From: Evansella sp. AB-P1
GTDB lineage: Bacteria; Bacillota; Bacilli; Bacillales; Salisediminibacteriaceae
Reading direction: 5' to 3'
Assembly (NCBI RefSeq): GCF_029688925.1
Contig: NZ_JARUKY010000007.1
Location: 166,943-230,942 of the forward strand
DNA length: 64,000 nucleotides
The translations under genes were made by a program, and so were the position numbers. Of the stretch, positions 17,978 to 26,425 are shown piece after piece (the stretch's first letter is position 1; every line of letters begins with the position of its first letter). The notes beneath the pieces are model-generated. The model made no database searches. It was not told where the DNA came from and saw nothing but the letters and a program-made list of their open reading frames with translations.

Positions 17978-18859
17978 CTATGCCCTTGGATGATATCGTA
18001 TGTACTCCTCTTTCATTTTAAGTTTAGAATGTTGAACATATAACTGCGTTGAGGAAATATCTACATGACCTAACATTTCTTGAACAAGTCTAATATCAGC
18101 ACCATTTTGTAAAAGGTGGGCAGCAAAGGAATGTCTTAATGTATGAGGTGTTAAATCCTTCTTTATATTTGCAGCTTTTGATAATGTCTTCAATATTTTC
18201 CAAAAACCTTGCCTTGTTATGGGTGTACCATGATGATTAACAAAGAGGAAATCATGCTGATTATTTTTTATTAGGTTAACTCTTCCCTCTTGAATATACT
18301 TTTCTAAAGATTGAACGGCACTTTTGCCTAATGGGATATTCCTTTCTTTATTTCCATTACATCGAATAAAGCCCATTTTTAAATAAATGTCAGATACAGT
18401 TAGTTGGCATAATTCAGAAGCTCGTAATCCCGTTGCATATATAACCTCTAGCATTGCCTTATTACGATCATCCAATGAAACGTTTCTCACTGTGGTTGAC
18501 AATAATGACTCCACCTCAGACGGAGTAAGGATTTCTGGCGATTTTTTTGCAACTTTAGGAATTTTAATATGTATAGATGGATCTTGTTTACAAAATGACT
18601 TTCTAAATAAAAATTGGTGAAACGAACGAATTGAAGATAAAGCTCTTGCAATTGTCGTTGCAGCTTTATCTTGATCTTTCATGTGCTGGATGTACTGCAA
18701 AATCTCAATTTTTGATATGTCATCGACCTTTAACACACCTAGTTTTTCTAAGAAAGAGGAATAGTGATTTAAATCTCTGTAATAAGCTTCTTTTGTGCTT
18801 TTTGAAAGTCCTTTTTCTTCCTGTAAAAATGTAATAAATAATTCTACTTCCTCTATCAC
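17978..18859 (-). CDS. xerD: Site-specific tyrosine recombinase XerD
   Basis: Resolves chromosome dimers at dif with XerC/CodV and FtsK/SpoIIIE-type translocases. At about 293 residues it has the N-terminal SAM-like core-binding domain (ELFITFLQEEKGLSKST) and the catalytic domain with Arg in ATGLRASEL, the HTLRHSFAAHLL box, LGHVDISSTQLY and the nucleophile Tyr in TQLYVQHS. I chose the GTG at 18859, 7 nt after AAAGGTGGAGA; the open frame runs 14 codons upstream into a dispersed repeat without a ribosome site. Genome position next to yqzK and fur matches B. subtilis. Confidence 0.95.
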   Translation of the reverse strand: MIEEVELFITFLQEEKGLSKSTKEAYYRDLNHYSSFLEKLGVLKVDDISKIEILQYIQHMKDQDKAATTIARALSSIRSFHQFLFRKSFCKQDPSIHIKIPKVAKKSPEILTPSEVESLLSTTVRNVSLDDRNKAMLEVIYATGLRASELCQLTVSDIYLKMGFIRCNGNKERNIPLGKSAVQSLEKYIQEGRVNLIKNNQHDFLFVNHHGTPITRQGFWKILKTLSKAANIKKDLTPHTLRHSFAAHLLQNGADIRLVQEMLGHVDISSTQLYVQHSKLKMKEEYIRYHPRA

Positions 18860-18894
18860 AATTCCATCTCCACCTTTATCATACTTAAAGTGCG

Positions 18895-19096
18895 TGTTCA
18901 AAAAGGAGGATAAAAATAACCGAGTCGGCTAAAGATGCAACGTCCTGTTGCAACGCCGACACTAGCACGTCCTGTGCGTCGAAAGATCAAGGCGGCGAAG
19001 CTTTGAGTACCGTAGCGTATGCTTTTAATACGTGAGGTACGGAAAAGCAAGCCAACGCAGAGATTCGACAGATATTTTTCCCGGACTTTTTGAACA
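18895..19096. repeat. MITE-like element with TGTTCAAAAAG terminal inverted repeats
   Basis: About 202 bp bounded by TGTTCAAAAAG (18895-18905) and its reverse complement CTTTTTGAACA (19086-19096). The next bases are also partly inverted (ATAAAAATA with ATATTTTTCCC). No transposase is encoded. Inside are two GTCCT-loop hairpins at 18925-18977. It lies between xerD and yqzK, 36 bp ahead of the xerD start, so it may supply or interrupt leader sequence. Confidence 0.8.
18925..18977 (+). ncRNA. Bacillaceae-1-like double hairpin (orientation unproven)
   Basis: The outer stem TCGGC/GCCGA encloses the inner stem GCAAC/GTTGC with loop GTCCT (18937-18951) and an AAC linker. A second hairpin, GCAC/GTGC, also closes GTCCT (18965-18977). 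Two terminal loops of type RUCCU are what I recall for the Rfam Bacillaceae-1 motif. Whether it is transcribed is unknown. Confidence 0.45.
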
Positions 19097-19153
19097 TCCT
19101 CTTATAGTGTTTCAATAGCTAGTCTAAAATTATATCAATGGAATTCTTTCTCC

Positions 19154-19384
19154 TTATTCTCCATGCCTTAAGAATAAATGTAGTCTCTCCATCGATTGTT
19201 CAAAAATCGATTCTATATTGTCCTGTTGCACCACTTTAACAGCTCTACCCTTAGGTTCATCGTAGCGGTGGTAATCCCTATATTCATCACTCACCCATAG
19301 AATACCATAATAAAAAATTAGCGTGCACCCAATAAATATAAAAAATATCCATAAAGCATCAATCATACTTTTTATTCTATTCAT
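19154..19384 (-). CDS. yqzK: DUF4227 family membrane protein (YqzK-like)
   Basis: A small protein of 76 residues with one N-terminal membrane segment (about residues 8-28, ALWIFFIFIGCTLIFYYGIL) and a charged domain outside it (EYRDYHRYDEPKGRAVKV). No function is known. It sits between xerD and fur exactly as yqzK does in B. subtilis. The start at 19384 follows AAAGGTGTGAG; a longer frame of 20 extra codons begins without a ribosome site. Confidence 0.8.
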   Translation of the reverse strand: MNRIKSMIDALWIFFIFIGCTLIFYYGILWVSDEYRDYHRYDEPKGRAVKVVQQDNIESIFEQSMERLHLFLRHGE

Positions 19385-19502
19385 TTTTCTCACACCTTTA
19401 CAAAATAAAAATGATTCTAGTAAAGAATATGACAGGGAAGACAAGTTCTATACCTTCTTGAAGCAATTTTACGAAAAATTTGATTAAAGATCGTAACAAA
19501 AC

Positions 19503-19531
19503 AAAAAAACCTTACTTTTTTAAAGCAAGGT
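19503..19531 (-). terminator. Terminator after fur
   Basis: ACCTTGCTTT pairs with AAAGTAAGGT (one G-T) and is followed by seven T on the minus strand, directly after the fur stop. Confidence 0.85.
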
Positions 19532-19539
19532 CTTTACAT

Positions 19540-19989
19540 TTATTCTTCTTTCTTATCACGACAGCGATAACAAATGCCATGGAAAGTTAATCTATGATCT
19601 TTTATATAAAAATTCCATTCTTTTTCAACAACTTTTTCAACATCTTCTAGTAAATCCTCTTGAATTTCATCCACTGAACCGCATTCAATACAAACAAGGT
19701 GATGATGAAAGTGAGCTGCTCCTTCTTGGCGAAGGTCGTAGCGAGAAACTCCATCACCAAAGTTAATCTTATCAACTACTTTTAATTCGCTTAGGAGCTC
19801 TAAAGTTCTATAGACTGTAGCTAAACCAATTTCGGGTGATTTTTCCTTCACTAGCATATAAACATTCTCAGCACTTAAATGATCTTCTTCATGCTCTAGC
19901 AAGACTCTAACTGTTGCTTCCCTTTGCGGTGTTAGCTTGTAACTTTGTGAATGTAATTGTTTTTTTATTCTTTCAATTCTCTGCTCCAT
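19540..19989 (-). CDS. fur: Ferric uptake regulator family repressor
   Basis: A metal-responsive DNA-binding repressor of 149 residues. The winged-helix domain (LTPQREATVRVLLEHEEDHLSAENVYMLVKEKS) spans about residues 18-85, followed by the dimer domain with HFHHHLVCIECGSVDEI and a C-terminal CYRC; the two CxxC pairs form the structural zinc site. The order xerD-yqzK-fur identifies it as Fur rather than PerR or Zur. GGGGGG lies just upstream of the ATG. The 200-bp upstream spacer has AT-rich inverted stretches that might hold a PerR or Fur box, but none is close enough to call. Confidence 0.92.
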   Translation of the reverse strand: MEQRIERIKKQLHSQSYKLTPQREATVRVLLEHEEDHLSAENVYMLVKEKSPEIGLATVYRTLELLSELKVVDKINFGDGVSRYDLRQEGAAHFHHHLVCIECGSVDEIQEDLLEDVEKVVEKEWNFYIKDHRLTFHGICYRCRDKKEE

Positions 19990-20205
19990 GATTTCCCCCC
20001 CAAAAAGCCGCTAATACTATGTACTAAAGGACTAAGTGACTTAGTATAAGCTCAACCAAGACGCTATTGTCACCTTACGGCTTGCCAATCGCCAAGTTTT
20101 CTTTATTATACTCTTTGGGAAAAAAGAGTGTCAAACGAGAATTATTATAAAATTATTTTTATAACGATTATCTTTTGATAACTAATTCAATTTAATCTTA
20201 TATTA

Positions 20206-20847
20206 TTAACCTATCCATTGAAATACTAGCCTTAAAATAGTTGGTGATACATATCCCTCATAAGCGGAAACGATTGCGATTAATATTCCTATAAACAATA
20301 AAAAGACGGAATAAGACAGAAAGTATTGAAAAATCGGTTCATAACCTCTACTAGTTATTTGTCTCCATATACGAATAGAAAATGAAGTAGCAACTGTAGT
20401 AACCATTACAAAAACAGGTATTAAAATAATGTTTTGAGGTAGAATTGCTAAAAATGATACAAGAAAGCCATCAAAGCCCATTTGATTGACTAAAAAGCCA
20501 ACTGTAAAACCAACAACTAAACCCTTTATAAATAATAGTATAAAGACAATCGGTAAACCAATGACTGTTAAACCTAATACCCACATTACTCCAATATATT
20601 TACTATAATGAATGAATGTTTGAATAAATATGGCCGATGAACTAGCAAACTCCCCTTGTTCTACTTCTCTAAAAAATAAAGATAAATATGCGTATAAATC
20701 ATTCTTTTGAGAGAAGCTCAAGCTATTTACAATAATAGCGCCAAAGATTACACCCATGACTAGTAATACAATTGTAAACATATAAATAGAACGGTTTTCT
20801 TCTATATGATTTATAAAAGATCTCTTAACTACACCCATACGTTTCAT
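20206..20847 (-). CDS. spoIIM: Stage II sporulation protein M
   Basis: A membrane subunit of the SpoIID-SpoIIM-SpoIIP engulfment complex in the mother cell. About 213 residues with five hydrophobic segments and the conserved MGVIFGAIIVNSL motif at the end of the first. The start at 20847 (MKRMGVVKRSF) is preceded by GAGGCG; an in-frame ATG seven codons earlier is possible. The locus between fur and the endoQ gene matches B. subtilis. In that species SigE drives the gene; I did not identify the promoter. Confidence 0.92.
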   Translation of the reverse strand: MKRMGVVKRSFINHIEENRSIYMFTIVLLVMGVIFGAIIVNSLSFSQKNDLYAYLSLFFREVEQGEFASSSAIFIQTFIHYSKYIGVMWVLGLTVIGLPIVFILLFIKGLVVGFTVGFLVNQMGFDGFLVSFLAILPQNIILIPVFVMVTTVATSFSIRIWRQITSRGYEPIFQYFLSYSVFLLFIGILIAIVSAYEGYVSPTILRLVFQWIG

Positions 20848-21021
20848 AGATACTTCGCCTCGTTTCATAGAAAAGTTAGCATGTATAAGTTTGGATTAAG
20901 ATTCTATTGATTGATTTCTACCAATTCAATAGTCACCAGTTAAAACTAGTACCTTAACTTTTTGCTTATACCAAAGTCTATGAATCTATGAAGTATTCTA
21001 TGACATAAAACATAGATTAAA

Positions 21022-22230
21022 TTATATTAGTTTTCCATACGTACCTCCTCCCCCTTCTTTTAACGATAGTTTACCTAACCTCGCTTGGATTATTTGATTT
21101 GCCATTTTCTTTGGGACAACTTTTAATAATTCTTCTTCCTCTATTTCATGAATGATTTTCATTTCCGTTTTAAAAAGAGAAAGAAGCTTTTCAATCGTTT
21201 TGGAGCCACATCCAGGAATAAATTCTAATGGAACTTGATGAACATATGGCGGGCGATTATTACTACCAGCCTGTTTTTCTCCAAATAGCTGATACTGTTT
21301 TTCTGATAGCTCCATTATTCTATCGTAAACTCCACGAATAATTTGGCCTTGATGACCTTTTTCACAAATATTATTCTTATCTACATAAGAAGAGCAAACT
21401 TGACAGATCGTTTGATAATATTTCCCTAACTTTGGGTGTAGCCCTATATTTTTTGTGATTTTTCGACCATCTTCATTCATTATTGCCTTTCCTATTTCTC
21501 GAAATGTTGGGTTAGCTAACCTTAATATCTGGTGTTCTCTTCCAATTTTACTGGCTGAATGGGCATCTGAATTAGATAGAAAGGTGTAATTTTTTAATTC
21601 TATAAGCTTGTCCCCCATCTCTGTATCTGAACTTAGTCCAAGCTCGATACCATCGATAAGTGCTGGATCAAAAACCTCTTGTAAAGATACGTGAACCCCT
21701 TTACCATACAAGCTTTTGAACGGTGTAAATACATGAGCAGGTATGAACCATCCTCCAAGCCCTTTCACTACTTTTTGAAGCTCTATACCTGTTGTATAAA
21801 TCCGTTGTGAGCTTAGCTGTATATTTTTCACTCTTTGTTTACACCATTGGGAAAAATACTTCATTATTTCTAACGTTGGAAAATAACATAAAATATGAAT
21901 AGGTCCTTGAGAGGATTCATCATATATTTCTAACTCACATCCAAGGATTATTGTCACCTTATTCTGATAGCACACTCCCCCATCTACATATTCAAAAGCA
22001 AGGCCCTTATCAATTAATTCTTTTATTTCAAGTAATATTTCTGGTGAATGAGAGTCAATAACACCAATGATTTCCATACCTTTTTTGTACGAAGCTTCTT
22101 CTAAAATACGTTCTAAAGTTAAATTTTTAGACGCAGTAATTTTCACTGGTTTTCCTGACTTTGTTTGTCCAATATGAATATGTAAGTCCGTGTAATATTC
22201 CTTCCAATTATCTTCTTGCATACCATTCAC
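21022..22230 (-). CDS. Endonuclease Q (PHP-domain DNA repair enzyme)
   Basis: A 402-residue member of the EndoQ family (B. subtilis YqxK), which nicks DNA 5' of deaminated bases such as uracil and hypoxanthine. The PHP domain starts with YYTDLHIHIG and includes IGVIDSHSP, LGCELEIYD, PAHVFTPF and SNSDAHSASKIGRE, supplying the metal-binding His and Asp residues. A zinc-finger-like CQVCSSYVDKNNICEKGH lies near 279-296. A C-terminal helix-hairpin-helix segment (FIPGCGSKTIEKLL) follows near 330. The GTG start lies close to AAGGA; an ATG three codons later is an alternative. It lies 10 nt after nudF, so the two are probably co-transcribed. Confidence 0.88.
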   Translation of the reverse strand: MNGMQEDNWKEYYTDLHIHIGQTKSGKPVKITASKNLTLERILEEASYKKGMEIIGVIDSHSPEILLEIKELIDKGLAFEYVDGGVCYQNKVTIILGCELEIYDESSQGPIHILCYFPTLEIMKYFSQWCKQRVKNIQLSSQRIYTTGIELQKVVKGLGGWFIPAHVFTPFKSLYGKGVHVSLQEVFDPALIDGIELGLSSDTEMGDKLIELKNYTFLSNSDAHSASKIGREHQILRLANPTFREIGKAIMNEDGRKITKNIGLHPKLGKYYQTICQVCSSYVDKNNICEKGHQGQIIRGVYDRIMELSEKQYQLFGEKQAGSNNRPPYVHQVPLEFIPGCGSKTIEKLLSLFKTEMKIIHEIEEEELLKVVPKKMANQIIQARLGKLSLKEGGGGTYGKLI

Positions 22231-22240
22231 CGGTCCTTAA

Positions 22241-22780
22241 CTACTTTTTTTGCAGCAATAAATATTGTAATGCTATTATCGTTTTTGCATCGTGGATAGA
22301 TTGATTTTTAATTAGTCTTTCTGCTTCGTCTAGTGTGACCTCAAAGCATTCTACAAATTCATCTTCGTCCAAATTTTCCGTCCCTTCACTTAACTCTTCT
22401 GCCAAAAATAAATAGATCAATTCATCAGCAAATCCTGGACTGGTGTAAAAAGAGCTTAAATCTGTCCATTTATTAGCAATAAATCCAGTCTCCTCCTCCA
22501 ATTCCCTTTTGGCACATTCTAGTGGGTCTTCTCCTTTTTCTAATTTACCTGCTGGTATTTCGGCAATTACTTTTTCTAACGGCTTTCTATATTGGTTGAC
22601 TAAAATTAATTTATTTTCCTCTGTCACCGCTATCACCGCTACTGCCCCAGGATGATTTACGATTTCCCGTTTGCTCGTCCCACCGTTTGGTAATGTCACT
22701 TCATGTAAGGATAAATCAATAATACGCCCCTTATAAATTAAATCCTTTTTGATTGTTTTTTCTGTAAATCGTTCCATCAT
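22241..22780 (-). CDS. nudF: ADP-ribose pyrophosphatase (Nudix hydrolase)
   Basis: Hydrolyses ADP-ribose to AMP and ribose 5-phosphate. At 179 residues it has a complete Nudix box, GKLEKGEDPLECAKRELEEETGF near residues 78-100, followed by SFYTSPGFADELIYLFLA, typical of the ADP-ribose pyrophosphatase branch. GGAGG lies 6 nt before the first of two adjacent ATG codons. It heads the nudF-endoQ pair; the genes diverge from mciZ upstream. Confidence 0.93.
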   Translation of the reverse strand: MMERFTEKTIKKDLIYKGRIIDLSLHEVTLPNGGTSKREIVNHPGAVAVIAVTEENKLILVNQYRKPLEKVIAEIPAGKLEKGEDPLECAKRELEEETGFIANKWTDLSSFYTSPGFADELIYLFLAEELSEGTENLDEDEFVECFEVTLDEAERLIKNQSIHDAKTIIALQYLLLQKK

Positions 22781-22866
22781 TACATTCCTCCAGTTCTTTT
22801 ATTCTTCCCTTTTTCATAATGATAAGCATATCAAAGTATGGACTTATTTTCACGAGGAGGATGGAC

Positions 22867-23085
22867 ATGAAGTGTTATCATCGACGGAATGGGATGGTTT
22901 TATCCGGTAAGTCATGGGAAATACGGGACTTTTTAAAGGAACAGTCGAAGCAATATCACACTTTACAGGAATGGTGCTCACTATCAAAATACCATTGGAC
23001 AGCTGCGGCAATTCCTAAGAAAAAAAGAGGATCCTTATCTATCGTACGCCCCATAGATGTTAATGGGAAAGGAGATAAACGTTGA
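22867..23085 (+). CDS. mciZ: MciZ-like inhibitor of FtsZ, with a C-terminal extension
   Basis: The first 36 residues (MKCYHRRNGMVLSGKSWEIR..., then DFLKEQSKQYHTLQEW) match the 40-residue B. subtilis MciZ, which caps FtsZ filaments in the mother cell during sporulation; GMVLSGKSWEIR corresponds to its GVVLVGKAWEIR. GGAGG ends 6 nt before the chosen ATG (22867). The frame stays open for a further 36 residues, rich in Lys and Arg, where B. subtilis MciZ stops within four. This extra part, and the last few residues of the homologous part, lie antisense to the 3' end of the DUF3866 gene (130-bp overlap). Position beside nudF agrees with B. subtilis. A CATATCAA at 22827-22834 vaguely resembles a SigE -10 box. 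Confidence 0.8.
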   Translation: MKCYHRRNGMVLSGKSWEIRDFLKEQSKQYHTLQEWCSLSKYHWTAAAIPKKKRGSLSIVRPIDVNGKGDKR

Positions 23086-24053
23086 ACTTCCTCTAAATAT
23101 GGAGTGAGCTTCTCTTCTGATATAGTTTGCAAATCAATATAATCAATTTCTGATAAGAAATCTCTACTTTCTTTCAACCATTTATCTGAATAATTACCAA
23201 CCGGAATAGGCACTACACTTTCTGTCAAGGTCAATTCAGTTAAAGGTGTTAGTGTATGGTGACTAATACCTTGGTGCCTTTCTCTGGAATCAGCTCCTGA
23301 CATCCTCGGAATCCAAACTGGTTTACCACCTAAAGCACCAACCATATTAGCCCAATTCCCCTGAGCTAAGCCACTATATCCATAGTGAGAGTTACTTCCT
23401 ACAACACCTGGTCCAAGCGTAATTAAAACCATTCCTTCACCAAATACTTCATTAATATATTGCAGGGCAGTAACAATATTAATTGACTCCTCTTGAGCTC
23501 CAAATGCTTGCCCAGTACTTATTGAAAAAAAAGAAGATTGTTTATTTAAATAGGAAAGGTGGCGACTCATAGCTAATGGCAAAGAAGCCTCATCGCTAAA
23601 AATAACTACAAGAGGTTCCTTTTCTTTGATAATTTTCATAAGGAAATAAACAATGGGTAGCATGCTATGTAATTCACATAAGAATACTTTTCTCCCCTCA
23701 AGCATTAACTTCTTTTGAAATAAAGAGTGATGTTTACTTTCTGGTGACTCTACCGTTAATAAACTATGTTGGTCGCTTAAGTACCTTGGTTTCATAATAT
23801 GGCCGTGTTTTTTCTTTACTGATTCACCTACCATCGTTTTATCAACAACAGATCGTACAATATCCCATCCTCCTGTGCCTAATCCCAATACTGCTGCAGT
23901 TATATTTACGTTTACCCAGTCTCCTGGTATTACCTTTGGATGTAGCTTTCGATATAAAATCGCTTTCCCTATTCCACCACTTGTCTTCATTCGTATAATC
24001 TCGTCTGTTTCCTCTATAATTTCAGTAACCTGTACTCGTTCTTCTAATAGCAC
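22956..24053 (-). CDS. DUF3866 family protein
   Basis: About 365 residues, without known function. It has an N-terminal beta-rich part (RVQVTEIIEETDEIIRMKTSGG), then GDWVNVNITAAVLGLGTGGWD, and a core with TLGPGVVGSNSHYGYSGLAQGNWANMVGALGG and RMSGADSRERHQGISHHTLTPL, which are typical family blocks. No membrane segment is apparent. I chose the GTG at 24053, preceded by GGGGGGAGA; an ATG 15 nt upstream overlaps that ribosome site. Its 3' end overlaps mciZ in antisense. Related genes are common next to nudF in Firmicutes and actinobacteria. Confidence 0.83.
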   Translation of the reverse strand: MLLEERVQVTEIIEETDEIIRMKTSGGIGKAILYRKLHPKVIPGDWVNVNITAAVLGLGTGGWDIVRSVVDKTMVGESVKKKHGHIMKPRYLSDQHSLLTVESPESKHHSLFQKKLMLEGRKVFLCELHSMLPIVYFLMKIIKEKEPLVVIFSDEASLPLAMSRHLSYLNKQSSFFSISTGQAFGAQEESINIVTALQYINEVFGEGMVLITLGPGVVGSNSHYGYSGLAQGNWANMVGALGGKPVWIPRMSGADSRERHQGISHHTLTPLTELTLTESVVPIPVGNYSDKWLKESRDFLSEIDYIDLQTISEEKLTPYLEEVQRLSPFPLTSMGRTIDKDPLFFLGIAAAVQWYFDSEHHSCKV

Positions 24054-24112
24054 ATTATCTCCCCCCATTTAAATTACTATATTCGTTTAGGTAGAATGAA
24101 ATAACTAAGTAT

Positions 24113-24141
24113 TTGAGAGTTTCTCTTAAGATTGGTACTAT
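24113..24141 (+). promoter_or_regulatory. SigA-type promoter of the aldo/keto reductase gene
   Basis: TTGAGA (24113-24118) and TACTAT (24136-24141) are separated by 17 nt and lie about 40 nt ahead of the ATG at 24180. Confidence 0.65.
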
Positions 24142-24179
24142 CTTGTTATAAACCTTTAAAGTTGAGAGGAGAATAGAAT

Positions 24180-25094
24180 ATGAAGCAAAATAAATTGGGG
24201 CACTCCAATCTATATGTATCAGAAATTGGATTTGGTTGTATGTCGTTAAAAGGTGACCAAATAAGTAACGAAAAAATGATTCATGAAGCTATCTCAAAAG
24301 GAATAAATTTTTTCGATACAGCAGATTTATACGAAAAAGGAATGAACGAAGAGTCTGTTGGTAAAGCGTTGAAAGATAAAAGGAAAGACGTTATTCTTGC
24401 CACCAAAGGCGGAAACGAATGGGGAGAAGGGATTGACGGTTGGCGTTGGAATCCTACGAAAGGATATTTAAAAACAGCTGTTAAGAAATCGTTACAACGA
24501 CTAGGTACAGATTATATAGATCTGTATCAATTACACGGAGGAACGATGGATGACCCTATTGAAGAAACAATAGAGGCATTTGAAGAATTAGTACAGGAAG
24601 GTAACATTCGCTATTATGGTATTTCCTCCATTCGTCCAAATGTGATAAAAACGTATCTTGAAAAGTCTAACATTTCTAGTATTATGATGCAGTATAGTCT
24701 ATTGGATCGCCGACCGGAGGAATGGCTTGACCTTATCGAAAAACATAACGTATCCGTCATTGCTCGAGGACCTGTAGCAAAGGGATTCCTTGCAAATAAT
24801 TTTGAAAGAAAGCTTTCTAGTGATGGATATTTACAATATGCTGAAGATGAACTAAAGTCTACATTGGATCAATTGATAAAAGAGGCTGAAAAAAATAACC
24901 TGTCCTTGCAACAAATGGCTCTCCGTTATACTATTGATCATCCAGTTGTTGCTACAGCTATACCAGGTGCAAGTAAACTAGATCAGTTATTAGAAAATGT
25001 ATCGGCAGCTAACGTTTCTCCGTTGTCTGAAGAGAAAAGAAAATACTTACAAAGCCTTACAAAAGAATGGGAATACAAGCAGCATCGTGAATAA
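24180..25094 (+). CDS. yqkF: Aldo/keto reductase (YqkF-like)
   Basis: An NAD(P)H-dependent oxidoreductase with a TIM barrel, 304 residues. It has GFGCMSLKG near the N-terminus, the catalytic Asp and Tyr in FFDTADLYEKGMNEE near 44-58, the Lys in ATKGG near 77-81, QLHGG near 118-122 in place of the usual QxHxP, and the cofactor segment IPGASKLDQLLENV near 260-273. The substrate is unknown. It corresponds in sequence type and position to B. subtilis yqkF. A promoter is visible upstream and a terminator downstream, so it is monocistronic. Confidence 0.9.
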   Translation: MKQNKLGHSNLYVSEIGFGCMSLKGDQISNEKMIHEAISKGINFFDTADLYEKGMNEESVGKALKDKRKDVILATKGGNEWGEGIDGWRWNPTKGYLKTAVKKSLQRLGTDYIDLYQLHGGTMDDPIEETIEAFEELVQEGNIRYYGISSIRPNVIKTYLEKSNISSIMMQYSLLDRRPEEWLDLIEKHNVSVIARGPVAKGFLANNFERKLSSDGYLQYAEDELKSTLDQLIKEAEKNNLSLQQMALRYTIDHPVVATAIPGASKLDQLLENVSAANVSPLSEEKRKYLQSLTKEWEYKQHRE

Positions 25095-25118
25095 TTATTA
25101 AATAGTAAGTTATTTTAA

Positions 25119-25160
25119 GGGCGTCCATAGGTATGAGCTTTTGGAGACGCCCTCTTTCTT
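25119..25160 (+). terminator. Terminator after the aldo/keto reductase
   Basis: GGGCGTC pairs with GACGCCC around a long loop and is followed by TCTTTCTTTT. Confidence 0.75.
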
Positions 25161-25360
25161 TTACAAGGCTACCTATTATAAGAGGTTTACACAACTCATT
25201 AAATGGATTAGCAACAACACAATAGGATATTAAATTTTTGTAAAAGCTTTTTAAAAGCATTCCACATTATAAAAAAATTTGATAGAATTGGAAGCAGTGT
25301 TAAGCAGTCCATACCTTATTTTAAATAATAATATCGCTACATAAGAAAGGAAGATTTTTT

Positions 25361-26194
25361 TTGACGTTAATAGAAGCTATCATATTTGGGATTGTCCAAG
25401 GTATTACAGAGTTTTTACCTATTTCTAGTACAGCACATATTGTCATTACCCAAATGGTATTCGGGTATACCTTCCCTGGATTATCTTTTGAAATATTTCT
25501 ACATCTCGCTTCCGTACTAGCTGTTATGATTTATTTTTGGAAGGATCTTTTAAATGTTATCGTGGGCTTTTTTCGTTTTATTGCAAAACGAAGTTCAGAC
25601 GATCGAACACAATTTTATTTTGGAATTTACATTTTAATTGCCACTGCAATTACAGGTGTTCTTGGAAAAATTTTAACAGATATGACATCAAGCTCAATAA
25701 AAACACCTCCCTTTATTGCAGGAGCATTAATTGTCACTGGTCTATCCCTTATTTTCATTGAACGTTTTCATAAAACTGGAAATAAAACAGAAGGGTCAAT
25801 GACATTTGGGGACTCCGTTCTCGTTGGTCTAGGACAAACGATTGCTGTTTTTCCAGGAATATCCCGTTCAGGAGCTACTTTAGTTGTAGCATTATTAGCT
25901 GGTTTAAACCGTGAAACAGCTGTTAGATATTCCTTCTTATTAGCAATTCCCGTTATATTAGGATCCACAGTGCTAGCTCTTGATGATTTCTCTAGTGGAA
26001 TGATTGGAAATCTTGGAACATTTAATATGATTGTAGCCTTTATTGTGACCTTTGTTTTTTCATTGATAGGTATCATTTGGCTTATTAACTTCTTAAAGAA
26101 GAGTAAATTAATTTATTTTGCTATCTACTGTTTTGTTGTTGCTATTCTTGTGTTTACTTTAATTGATCCAAATACGATTATGGAAGTTGAATAA
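25361..26194 (+). CDS. uppP: Undecaprenyl-diphosphatase
   Basis: An integral membrane phosphatase that recycles undecaprenyl pyrophosphate, the cell-wall lipid carrier; overproduction gives bacitracin resistance. At 277 residues it has the two BacA family motifs, GIVQGITEFLPISSTAH near residues 10-26 and PGISRSGATL near 164-173, with about eight hydrophobic segments. The start is TTG, preceded by GGAAG; it precisely matches the family N-terminus (TLIEAIIFG). A terminator follows at 26252. Confidence 0.96.
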   Translation: MTLIEAIIFGIVQGITEFLPISSTAHIVITQMVFGYTFPGLSFEIFLHLASVLAVMIYFWKDLLNVIVGFFRFIAKRSSDDRTQFYFGIYILIATAITGVLGKILTDMTSSSIKTPPFIAGALIVTGLSLIFIERFHKTGNKTEGSMTFGDSVLVGLGQTIAVFPGISRSGATLVVALLAGLNRETAVRYSFLLAIPVILGSTVLALDDFSSGMIGNLGTFNMIVAFIVTFVFSLIGIIWLINFLKKSKLIYFAIYCFVVAILVFTLIDPNTIMEVE

Positions 26195-26251
26195 TCAAAC
26201 GTATAAAGTTTTTCCAGTTACTTTTACAATAAAATAGTGTAAAATTATGAG

Positions 26252-26283
26252 AAAACGTCTGAATTTGTTCACAGGCGTTTTTC
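26252..26283 (+). terminator. Terminator after uppP
   Basis: AAAACGTCTG pairs with CAGGCGTTTT (one G-T) and ends in a T run. Confidence 0.8.
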
Positions 26284-26425
26284 ATTTGTGTAACAATTTA
26301 TTTACGGCAATTTACCAACTCTTTATTCTCTGATACACTAATTAGCGTTAATCTATCAATTATGTTATATATCTATTAGTCTAATAAAGATCGAAAATGA
26401 ATATATTTTAGTAGGAGATACCAAC

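Noticed and set aside
19990..20205. Fur or PerR operator upstream of fur
   Set aside because: Several AT-rich partly inverted stretches exist, but none matches the 15-bp consensus well enough.
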